Part shown: one piece after another, positions 56,532 to 64,000 of the stretch | Numbering within the stretch: position 1 is the first letter of the stretch | Layout of the letters: each line of letters starts with the position of its first letter | Source: Clostridia bacterium | GTDB taxonomy: Bacteria; Bacillota; Clostridia; Peptostreptococcales; Anaerovoracaceae | DNA length: 64,000 bases | Assembly: GCA_024689085.1 (NCBI GenBank) | Contig: JAILDT010000099.1 | Coordinates: 1 to 64,000 of the forward strand | Reading direction: 5' to 3' | Notes under the pieces: generated by a model | The model's input: the letters and a program-made list of their open reading frames with translations, nothing else | Databases searched by the model: none | Told to the model about the DNA's origin: nothing | Translations under genes and position numbers: made by a program

Positions 56532-58886
56532 TTACCCCTCAATCTGCTCCATGCCTTCGTTGCCGAGAGAGTGCTTGACTCTGTCCTTCTCCTCGGCTGT
56601 CTTGGCGTCGTTCCAGTGATCCATCGTGCCTACCAGGTATCCGGTGATACGTCTGATTCTCTCAAATCCCATGTCACCGTCGTCCTCGGTTCTGCCGCAG
56701 CATGGGCACTCGTTGTCGATGATGCCTGTGTAGCCGCATACCGGGTCTCTGTCTACCGGATGGTTGATGGAACCGTAACCAACGCCGCTCTCCTTCATGC
56801 ATCTTACCACCTGCTCAAAAGCATCCAGATTCTTGGTCGGATCTCCGTCCAGTTCTATGTAACTGATGTGACCTGCGTTGGTCAGAGTGTGGTAAGGCGC
56901 TTCCAGTCTGATCTTCTCGAAGGCATTGATGTTGAAGTAAACAGGAATGTGGAAGGAGTTCGTGTAGTACTCTCTGTCCGTAACGCCTTCGATCACGCCG
57001 TACTTGGCTCTGTCGATTCTGACGAATCTTCCTGACAGACCTTCCGCCGGCGTGGCCAGCAGCGTGTAGTTGAATCCTGTTTTCTTCGACTCCTCATCCA
57101 GTCTCCTTCTCATGAAGCCGATGATCTCCAGTCCCAATGTCTGCGCTTCAGGGCTCTCTCCATGATGCACGCCTATGAGCGCCTTCAGGGTCTCAGCAAG
57201 ACCGATGAAGCCTACGCTCAGTGTGCCGTGCTTCAGGACTTCGCCGACCGTGTCGTCTTCCTTGAGCTTGTCGGAATCCAGCCACACACCCTGTCCCATG
57301 AGGAACGGGTAGTTGCGGACCTTCTTGCTCGCCTGGATCTTGTAACGCTCCATGAGCTGGTCGATGGCCAGATTCATCTTGCGGTCTAGTTCCTCGAAGA
57401 ACATGTCGATGTCGCCGTGGGCTTTGATCGCGATCCTAGGCAGGTTGATCGATGTGAAACTGAGGTTTCCTCTTCCGCCGACGACCTGTCTGGTAGGATC
57501 GTAAACATTGCCGATGACTCTCGTTCTGCATCCCATGTAAGCAACTTCCGTGTTCGGGTCGCCTTCCTTGTAGAAAGCGAGGTTGAACGGCGCGTCGATG
57601 AACGCGAAGTTCGGGAAGAGCCTCTTGGCGGAGACCTTCATGGCCAGTTTGAACAGGTCATAGTTCGGGTCTTCCGGATTGTAGTTGATGCCTTCCTTCA
57701 CCTTGAAGATGCTGACCGGGAAGATGGCCGTTTCACCGTTTCCGAGACCGGCTTCGATGGAGAGAAGAATGTTCTTGATAACCATTCTTCCTTCCGGGGA
57801 AGTGTCGGTGCCGAAGTTGATGGATGAGAACGGAACCTGTGCGCCTGCTCTGGAGTGCATTGTGTTCAGATTGTGCACGAATGCTTCCATCGCCTGATAG
57901 GTCGCTCTGTCGACTTCCTCGTTGGCATACTTCGTGGCCTTCTTCTGAATGGTCGGAATGTACTTGGCATCGATGATCTGCTCCAGATACTGACGCTCGA
58001 TATCCTTGTACCCGTTATCATCCGCGAGGATAGGCCATACCCCGTATTCATCCATGATTTCCTTGCCGATGGCCTTGACCTTTTCTACGCCTTCCTCGAT
58101 ATCGAAGAGAAGGTTGAGCATCTTGCCGACGTTGGTCCAGTAGAGCTTCCTGTAAGTCTTCACGACGCCGTGGGCCATACCGTAATCGAAATCAGGTATG
58201 CTCTGTCCGCCGTGCTGGTCGTTCTGATTGGACTGAATCGCGATGCAGGCCAGGGCTGAATAGCTCTGGATGTCATTCGGCTCTCTCAGGTGGCCGTGGC
58301 CGGTCGAGAATCCGCCCTTGAAGAGCTTTTCTATATCTATCTGACAGCAGGTGGTGGTGAGTGTCAGGAAGTCCATATCGTGGATATGGATATCGCCCTC
58401 CCTGTGGGCTCTGGCATGCTCCGGCTTGAGGACGAACATCTCGTAGAACTGCTTGGCTCCTTCGGAACCGTACTTGAGCATGGTGCCCATCGCAGTGTCG
58501 CCGTCGATGTTGGCGTTCTCACGCTTGGTGTCATTGTCCTTGGCATCCTTAAATGTAAGGTCTTCATAAGTCTTCATGAGCCTCGTATTCATGTCTCTGA
58601 CTCTGGTACGTTCGGCTCTGTAAAGGATGAATTCCTTCGCGGTTCTGGCGTGACCGTTTTCGATCAGTACCTTTTCTACAGTATCCTGGATCTGCTCAAC
58701 GGTAGGGATTTCGTTGTGCATCACCTCTGTCAGATACAGTTCGACCTGTCTTGCCAGATAATTGGATGTATCTCTGTCCTGACCTCCCAGAACTTCCGCT
58801 GCCTTGTATATAGCATCTGATATTTTCGAGATATCGAAATCGACGGTTCTGCCGTCTCTTTTGATGATTTGCTTAATTTCACTCAT
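56532..58886 (-). CDS. nrdD: Anaerobic ribonucleoside-triphosphate reductase
   Basis: ATP-cone VIKRDGRTVDFD-like N-terminus, CGYTGIIDNECPCCGR zinc motif, RRITGYLVGTMDHWNDAKTAEEKDRVKH glycyl-radical region; ATG at 58886. Confidence 0.96.
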   Translation of the reverse strand: MSEIKQIIKRDGRTVDFDISKISDAIYKAAEVLGGQDRDTSNYLARQVELYLTEVMHNEIPTVEQIQDTVEKVLIENGHARTAKEFILYRAERTRVRDMNTRLMKTYEDLTFKDAKDNDTKRENANIDGDTAMGTMLKYGSEGAKQFYEMFVLKPEHARAHREGDIHIHDMDFLTLTTTCCQIDIEKLFKGGFSTGHGHLREPNDIQSYSALACIAIQSNQNDQHGGQSIPDFDYGMAHGVVKTYRKLYWTNVGKMLNLLFDIEEGVEKVKAIGKEIMDEYGVWPILADDNGYKDIERQYLEQIIDAKYIPTIQKKATKYANEEVDRATYQAMEAFVHNLNTMHSRAGAQVPFSSINFGTDTSPEGRMVIKNILLSIEAGLGNGETAIFPVSIFKVKEGINYNPEDPNYDLFKLAMKVSAKRLFPNFAFIDAPFNLAFYKEGDPNTEVAYMGCRTRVIGNVYDPTRQVVGGRGNLSFTSINLPRIAIKAHGDIDMFFEELDRKMNLAIDQLMERYKIQASKKVRNYPFLMGQGVWLDSDKLKEDDTVGEVLKHGTLSVGFIGLAETLKALIGVHHGESPEAQTLGLEIIGFMRRRLDEESKKTGFNYTLLATPAEGLSGRFVRIDRAKYGVIEGVTDREYYTNSFHIPVYFNINAFEKIRLEAPYHTLTNAGHISYIELDGDPTKNLDAFEQVVRCMKESGVGYGSINHPVDRDPVCGYTGIIDNECPCCGRTEDDGDMGFERIRRITGYLVGTMDHWNDAKTAEEKDRVKHSLGNEGMEQIEG

Positions 58887-58974
58887 TTTTACTTCCTCAC
58901 TATATCTTGTGGTCATTTTGACGTTCACGAAAAATTATACACAAAATATTCTACCCGTCAATAAGAAATTCATC

Positions 58975-59008
58975 AAAAAAACAAGAAAACTTCGAAATAA
59001 TCGAAGTT
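58975..59008 (-). terminator. Terminator of the GNAT gene
   Basis: Minus strand AACTTCGA-TTATT-TCGAAGTT then TTTCTTGTTTTTTT. Confidence 0.75.
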
Positions 59009-59127
59009 AACTGTATAAAGTTTTATGTGAAGGAGGCGCAGACCCTTTTGTGCCTTGCGACTGGTATTTCTTTCCTACCCTTTTTGTGTCGCTTCGCTCC
59101 TGTTTTTTTGTGTATTTTTTTCCCTCG

Positions 59128-59670
59128 TTAACCGTAAATGCGGAAGTATTCGTCCCGGAGAATGGACATCAGATTCAGATCGTAATAGATTCCATCCTTC
59201 GAGCAGGCGTTTCTGGCCACTCCTTCATCCACAAATCCCAGCCTCCGGTACAGCTTTGCTGCTTTTGTATTGCCTGTGAAGTAGTCCAGGGTAACGCGCT
59301 GCATCCCCTGTTCCTCAAAGAAGTACTTCAACAGCCCGGCGAGAACCTCGCTGCCGATGCCTGTTCCCCTCAGATCGCCGCCAACGTAGATCTTGGTGAT
59401 GTCCAGAGACTTGTAATGCGGCTCGATCCTGGAGATGATCACCCTTCCGAGGGGTTGGCCGCTGTCTTTTTCCGTGATGGTGAGATCCAGCACGCTCTTA
59501 TCCTCTTTGAAGGCAAATCCTTCTGTCACCACGTCTTCATAGGTCCTGCCGGCGTCCAGGGCGAAATACCTGGTCATATCAGGGTCTATTTCCCACTCTG
59601 CGAAGTACTCGTAGTCGCTGAAACACACGTCACGGGTGATGAAATTGTCTGTTTCGATTCTCACTGCCAT
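59128..59670 (-). CDS. GNAT-family N-acetyltransferase (RimJ/RimL type)
   Basis: TKIYVGGDLRGTGIGSEVLAGLLKYFFEEQGMQRVTLDYFTGNTKAAKLYRRLGFVDEGVARNA. Confidence 0.92.
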   Translation of the reverse strand: MAVRIETDNFITRDVCFSDYEYFAEWEIDPDMTRYFALDAGRTYEDVVTEGFAFKEDKSVLDLTITEKDSGQPLGRVIISRIEPHYKSLDITKIYVGGDLRGTGIGSEVLAGLLKYFFEEQGMQRVTLDYFTGNTKAAKLYRRLGFVDEGVARNACSKDGIYYDLNLMSILRDEYFRIYG

Positions 59671-59782
59671 ATTTTCATACCTTCTTCACGGTTTTTTAAC
59701 ATTTAATAAGTTTTGTGAATTATACTGTTTTGTGTGATATCATTATATTGACAACTGACAGCAAGCACAAGGAGAATCTCAC

Positions 59783-61174
59783 ATGAAAAGGTTGCTTCTA
59801 TTATTAATATCGTTCATTTTTATCTTCTCATTCACCCTTTCGGGATGCAGCGATCCCGACCGTAAGGGAGAACTCAGAGAATTCTTAAGTTCCAATGAAG
59901 ATGCATACAGTGAAGCGTTCCCGGAAGAAGAAAGTGAGTTCAGCGCCTTCGCTGACTATATGAAACAGTGGGCTGCGGTCAACGATGTCGATGTTGCTTT
60001 CGAAGGAGAACACGCCATCGTCCTGAAGAACAGCGCCACGGAAGGATTCAAATCGGAACCTTCCTGCGTCCTTCTGTGCGGCTTCAACACGCAGAATGCT
60101 TCCGGCGGAAAAGCCGTGATTTCCACGGCGCAGACGGCCCTGCTGGGTCCTACGGAACACGGCGACATCTCTCTGGCCATTACGGAACGCGCGGGAACAC
60201 AGCTGATCGGCATCGATGAACTGCCTGCTGAGTATCTGACAGCGGACAGCCTCATCAGTCTTAATACAGGAAACAACAACACCATTCTCACCGCTGGTCC
60301 TGTGGCTGCCAAGTGCAGTTTCCTGAACACCGGCACCTACGAACCGTCAACCTACGACCAGGCCTTCGCGATCACCTTCTCCATGCCTGAGTACACCGAC
60401 CCGTTCGATTTCGTGAAAGACAACAATTACCCGAATCCGATCAATACGATCGGAAGCTTCCTGGCGTCCAGCAAAAGTGCCGGCAAACTCTTTCACATCG
60501 CTTCCTTCACGAGCAAGGACCACGCAGGCTATGCGCCTTATTATGCAAAGGCAGTCATCGTCGTTGATTCGAACAACATTGAAAGCCTCAAATCGAGATT
60601 CGAAAAGTCCTATAGCAACATGGAAGACAAATTCGAGGATCTCGAAGCAGAATTCGAATACACCATGGAAGAAACCGATATGCCGGAGAAAGTCCTCAGC
60701 GATGAACTGGCAGATAACCTCGTCAGCCTCATGTACACCCTCAACACGGGCGTGTGCCAGCAGGACGAAGAATCCGGCCTCATCTATGCGGCTTCCTACA
60801 TCAAGTCCATTTCTACAAAAGAAGGCGACCTGGAGCTGAAGATGGGCATCAGAGCCCGCGGCGAGAGCTATCTGGACAGCCTGTCCGCCGAATATGAGAC
60901 CACTGCAGGCCTGTGCAGCACAAAGTACGAATTCAGCAAGAGCGGACGCATCTGGGCGACAGACGAAAAAAGCAGCCTGGTTCAATACTTTACCGGCTGC
61001 GTTCCTCTCCAGGGCCCGGCGGAAACCGCCGTCAGCCTCAGGACCTATGAGAACGATCTGATCGCCAAGGATCTTCCTGATCAGGAGATGATCATCTACA
61101 CCTTTGAAAAGGGAGACCGGAAGACCGTCCTCGAGAATCTTGTCGACTACACAGACCCTTCCATACAGAAGTAA
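59783..61174 (+). CDS. Secreted lipoprotein resembling an inactive PepD/M20-family peptidase
   Basis: Signal peptide and lipobox FTLSGCSD; collinear similarity to PepD by eye (SATEGFKSEPSCVLLCGFNT, EHGDISLAITERAGTQLIGIDELPAEYLTADSLISLNTGN) with metal-ligand positions substituted. Confidence 0.8.
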   Translation: MKRLLLLLISFIFIFSFTLSGCSDPDRKGELREFLSSNEDAYSEAFPEEESEFSAFADYMKQWAAVNDVDVAFEGEHAIVLKNSATEGFKSEPSCVLLCGFNTQNASGGKAVISTAQTALLGPTEHGDISLAITERAGTQLIGIDELPAEYLTADSLISLNTGNNNTILTAGPVAAKCSFLNTGTYEPSTYDQAFAITFSMPEYTDPFDFVKDNNYPNPINTIGSFLASSKSAGKLFHIASFTSKDHAGYAPYYAKAVIVVDSNNIESLKSRFEKSYSNMEDKFEDLEAEFEYTMEETDMPEKVLSDELADNLVSLMYTLNTGVCQQDEESGLIYAASYIKSISTKEGDLELKMGIRARGESYLDSLSAEYETTAGLCSTKYEFSKSGRIWATDEKSSLVQYFTGCVPLQGPAETAVSLRTYENDLIAKDLPDQEMIIYTFEKGDRKTVLENLVDYTDPSIQK

Positions 61175-61194
61175 ATCAAAAGCAAATGCAAAAG

Positions 61195-61222
61195 AAAAAA
61201 GCGGCTCGCGCCGCTTTTTTTA
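61195..61222. terminator. Bidirectional terminator between lipoprotein gene and murA
   Basis: aaaaaagcggc-tcgc-gccgctttttt. Confidence 0.85.
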
Positions 61223-62491
61223 ATCGTCTACTCTCTCAATATCCGCACCCAGAGCTTTGAGCTTGTCCACGAAGTGCTCATAGCCTCTGTCGATATGGTA
61301 GATCTGGGATACTTCCGTCGTGCCTTCCGCCACGAGACCTGTCAGAACAACGGATGCACCAGCTCTCAGGTCAGTTGCGATGACCTGAGCCCCCTGCAGC
61401 TGCCGGCCGCCAGGAATGATCGCGCACTTTCCTTCCGTTCTGATATTCGCTCCCATGCGGTTGAACTCCGCCACGTGCATGAATCTGTTTTCAAAGACAG
61501 TCTCCATGACCACGCTCGGGCCTTTTGCAACAGTCAGCAGCGCCATGAACGGAGACTGCATATCGGTCGGGAATCCCGGATACGGCAGTGTCTTGATGTC
61601 CGTGGAAACGATGGTGTTCTGGCTGCCGTCCACGATCACGCCCTCATCTGTCATCTCAACGATGACGCTGCACTCTCTGAGCTTGGCGATAACTGCTTTC
61701 AGGTGGTCAGGCAGCATGTTCTTCACCAGAACGCGTCCTCTCGTGATGGCCGCGCCAACCATGAAGGTACCTGCCTCGATTCTGTCAGGAATCACGTGGT
61801 GGGATACGCCGTGGAGTTTCTCGACGCCCTCGATCTTTATCGTGTCCGTACCGGCGCCTTTGATCTTCGCCCCCATCTTGTTCAAAAAGTTGGCCAGATC
61901 GACGATTTCAGGCTCCTGAGCGGCATTCTCCAGTACCGTAGTACCCTCTGCCAGCGAAGCAGCCATGATGATGACCTCCGTAGCGCCAACACTTGGGAAG
62001 TCCAGATAAATGGTCGCGCCCTGCAGCTTGCCTGCCGTCGCATCAACGATTCCCTTTGAGAGGGACTGTTCGTTGATTTCTGCGCCCAGCGCGCGCAGGC
62101 CTTTCAGGTGCAGTTCGATCGGACGCTCACCGATTGCGCATCCGCCCGGCAGGTGAATGAGCGCTCTGCCGCTTCTGATCAGCAGTGCGCCAAGCACCAG
62201 AATGGATGCACGCATCATCTTGACCAGTTCGAAAGGCGCTTCATCCTTGATCTCGCCTTCCGCTTTGACTTTGACCAGGTTATTGTCAAGGTCGCTCTCT
62301 ACGTTTGCGCCGAGACTTGTGAGCAGATCGCACATGACGTCCACGTCTCGAAGGGCCGGTGCGTCCTTGATCACACACTCCTCATCCGTCAGGAGCGTCG
62401 CCGCCAAAATCGGCAGCACAGCGTTCTTGGAACCGCTTATCTTCACTTCCCCATGAAGAGGACCGCTTTTTCTTACAATTAATTTTGCCAC
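61220..62491 (-). CDS. murA: UDP-N-acetylglucosamine 1-carboxyvinyltransferase
   Basis: [85 protein letters not shown]. Confidence 0.96.
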   Translation of the reverse strand: MAKLIVRKSGPLHGEVKISGSKNAVLPILAATLLTDEECVIKDAPALRDVDVMCDLLTSLGANVESDLDNNLVKVKAEGEIKDEAPFELVKMMRASILVLGALLIRSGRALIHLPGGCAIGERPIELHLKGLRALGAEINEQSLSKGIVDATAGKLQGATIYLDFPSVGATEVIIMAASLAEGTTVLENAAQEPEIVDLANFLNKMGAKIKGAGTDTIKIEGVEKLHGVSHHVIPDRIEAGTFMVGAAITRGRVLVKNMLPDHLKAVIAKLRECSVIVEMTDEGVIVDGSQNTIVSTDIKTLPYPGFPTDMQSPFMALLTVAKGPSVVMETVFENRFMHVAEFNRMGANIRTEGKCAIIPGGRQLQGAQVIATDLRAGASVVLTGLVAEGTTEVSQIYHIDRGYEHFVDKLKALGADIERVDD

Positions 62492-62531
62492 GTCTTATCT
62501 CCTTAATGGCTAGCTGCTAGCCGTATATGTA

Positions 62532-62561
62532 AAAAAAGGGCAAATGAATTGCACCTTTTTC
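62532..62561 (-). terminator. Possible terminator of the AbrB-like gene
   Basis: Minus strand AAGGTGCAA-TTCAT-TTGCCCTTTTTTT, imperfect stem. Confidence 0.45.
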
Positions 62562-62584
62562 TTTTCTCTATTGCTATGACCGGT

Positions 62585-62827
62585 TTACAGTTCCTGTAAC
62601 TCTTTAATGCATTTAGCGCAGACGTTCTTTCCGTGGATCTGCTTAACACCATCGGAGCTGCCGCAGAAAATGCAAGCCGGCTGATACTTCTTCAACATGA
62701 TGGATTCACCGTCAACATAGATTTCCAGCGGATCCCTGATATCGATGTTCAGCGTTCTTCTCAATTCAATCGGAAGCACGATTCTTCCGAGCTCGTCTAC
62801 TTTTCTTACTATTCCTGTTGCTTTCAT
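62585..62827 (-). CDS. AbrB/MazE/SpoVT-like transition-state regulator
   Basis: MKATGIVRKVDELGRIVLPIELRRTLNIDIRDPLEIYVDGESIMLKKYQPACIFCGS. Confidence 0.93.
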   Translation of the reverse strand: MKATGIVRKVDELGRIVLPIELRRTLNIDIRDPLEIYVDGESIMLKKYQPACIFCGSSDGVKQIHGKNVCAKCIKELQEL

Positions 62828-62853
62828 ATGTAAACTCCTTTCGGTTAAGTTTC

Positions 62854-63177
62854 CTACTTTTTATCGGACATCATGCCTTTGATTGACGCCGCTGATTTGG
62901 CAATACTGGCAATGGCGGATACGGTCGACTGGTTCCCCTTAACCGCGTCGGACAAATCTGCAACTGTCCCTGAGACATTCGAAATAATGCCGTCCAGATC
63001 CTGACTGCGTTCCGCAGCAATGCCGGAAACCACCTCGCAATCTTCCAATACCTTATTCAGGTGCGTCAAAGTCACAAAGAGTCTCTTGATCAACACAATC
63101 ACATAGATGATCAGAACGATCAGCGCAATGAGAACCAGCGCAATCAGTAATGTCTGTAAATCCAACGTAATACTCAT
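62854..63177 (-). CDS. Single-TM protein, DUF948-like hypothetical
   Basis: N-terminal TM (LLIALVLIALIVLIIYVIVLIKRL) followed by helical segment; ATG at 63177. Confidence 0.65.
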   Translation of the reverse strand: MSITLDLQTLLIALVLIALIVLIIYVIVLIKRLFVTLTHLNKVLEDCEVVSGIAAERSQDLDGIISNVSGTVADLSDAVKGNQSTVSAIASIAKSAASIKGMMSDKK

Positions 63178-63227
63178 ACTATTCCCTTGCCTCCTGTATA
63201 TGCTATTATTGCACAATTTGGAAATTA

Positions 63228-63965
63228 TTACAATATATTTTTTTCGTATATTTTCATGATCTCGGGGCTGTAATTCCCCTCTTCATCATAGACATACAGA
63301 TCCGGCATATGATCCAGTTCCCGGCCGCCGCCCCGCACACAGTGCAAAAGCATAATGTTCGGTTTCGCGCCCTTTCTCGGTGTTACGAAACGGATATGCT
63401 TCGGCTCCAGCGCATATTTTCTGCAGAAGAAGAAAATATCCACCATTCTGGATGGCCTGTGGACCAGGAAGAACTGTCCCCTGTCTTTGAGCAGGAACGC
63501 AGCCGCTTTCACGAACTCCTCAATGCCCGCCGTCGTCTCGTGACGGGAGATGAACTTGCTGTCCCCCTCGTTGATCAGGCCTGCGCCCTTTGCCACGTAC
63601 GGGGGATTCGAAACCACAGCATCGGCCGTGCCGCGCAGATGCGGCAGTTCTTCAGAAAGATTCGCCACATCGCACTGCAAAAGCTCCATTCTGTCTTCGA
63701 GTCCGTTCAGCGCCCGGCTTCTACTGGCCAGATCGATTGCTTTTGCCTGCACGTCGATCCCCGTGATGGAAGCCTTCTGGTTTTTGTGGCTGATGATGAA
63801 GGCAGCCGCGCCGTTTCCCGTTCCCAGATCCACGACCTGTTTCGCGTCCGGGCAGAATCTGCACGCGAAGTCTGCCAGCAGCACCGCGTCGATGCCGAAC
63901 CGGAAGCCTTCTTCACTCTGCAGCAGTTTCAGCCCGCCGAAACCGATCTCTTCCAAGCTCTCCAT
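63228..63965 (-). CDS. tRNA1(Val) (adenine(37)-N6)-methyltransferase family protein
   Basis: QSEEGFRFGIDAVLLADFA, VVDLGTGNGAAAFIIS, AVVSNPPYVAKGAG (NPPY), FFLVHRPSRMVDIF. Confidence 0.9.
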   Translation of the reverse strand: MESLEEIGFGGLKLLQSEEGFRFGIDAVLLADFACRFCPDAKQVVDLGTGNGAAAFIISHKNQKASITGIDVQAKAIDLASRSRALNGLEDRMELLQCDVANLSEELPHLRGTADAVVSNPPYVAKGAGLINEGDSKFISRHETTAGIEEFVKAAAFLLKDRGQFFLVHRPSRMVDIFFFCRKYALEPKHIRFVTPRKGAKPNIMLLHCVRGGGRELDHMPDLYVYDEEGNYSPEIMKIYEKNIL

Positions 63966-63977
63966 AGCGCTTCTCCA

Positions 63978-64000
63978 TCAATCCTTGAGCAGTTTCTCGA
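63978..64000 (-). CDS. C-terminal end of an upstream gene (partial, too short to identify)
   Basis: Minus frame ...EKLLKD* ends at 63978, in line with the compact operon. Confidence 0.3.

Noticed and set aside
58887-58960. NrdR box upstream of nrdD
   Set aside because: acacaaaatatt is only a loose half-match, with no palindromic 16-mer pair
1-64000. CRISPR arrays, IS/transposon ends, prophage, rRNA or tRNA genes
   Set aside because: No regularly spaced direct repeats, transposase/integrase/phage motifs or tRNA/rRNA signatures noticed on reading both strands; a tRNAscan/Infernal run would be decisive

Overview
A 64 kb chromosomal segment from an anaerobic Firmicute (Clostridia-like by gene content: Bcd/EtfAB butyrate module, NrdDG, HydB/NuoF-type flavoprotein, MgtE, NADP-type GDH, Asp23, AbrB/SpoVT). 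Most of it is densely packed housekeeping genes, mainly on the minus strand. I see no rRNA, tRNA, CRISPR array, phage or IS element. The strongest non-routine items are: (1) a compact seven-gene minus-strand operon (~9.3-16.7 kb) built around a LuxE-LuxC fusion (acyl-protein synthetase plus acyl-CoA reductase), with a dedicated ACP, an ANL ligase, an MBL hydrolase, an E2/CAT-like protein lacking the catalytic His, a LarA/DUF2088-like protein and an EamA exporter, and no luciferase; this looks like an uncharacterised small-molecule (aldehyde-type) pathway and is my best candidate for an undescribed system; (2) a single ORF fusing chorismate synthase, chorismate mutase, shikimate dehydrogenase and shikimate kinase; (3) a HydBC/StnABC-like flavoenzyme operon whose large subunit fuses 2Fe-2S, GltD-like and Mo-oxidoreductase-like domains, the last apparently without the catalytic Sec/Cys; (4) a lipoprotein that reads as a PepD/M20-type pseudo-peptidase with its metal ligands lost; (5) a Rex-like operator upstream of bcd-etfBA, in which EtfA carries an N-terminal 2x[4Fe-4S] domain. 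All calls come from reading the sequence and the supplied translations; no database search was run.
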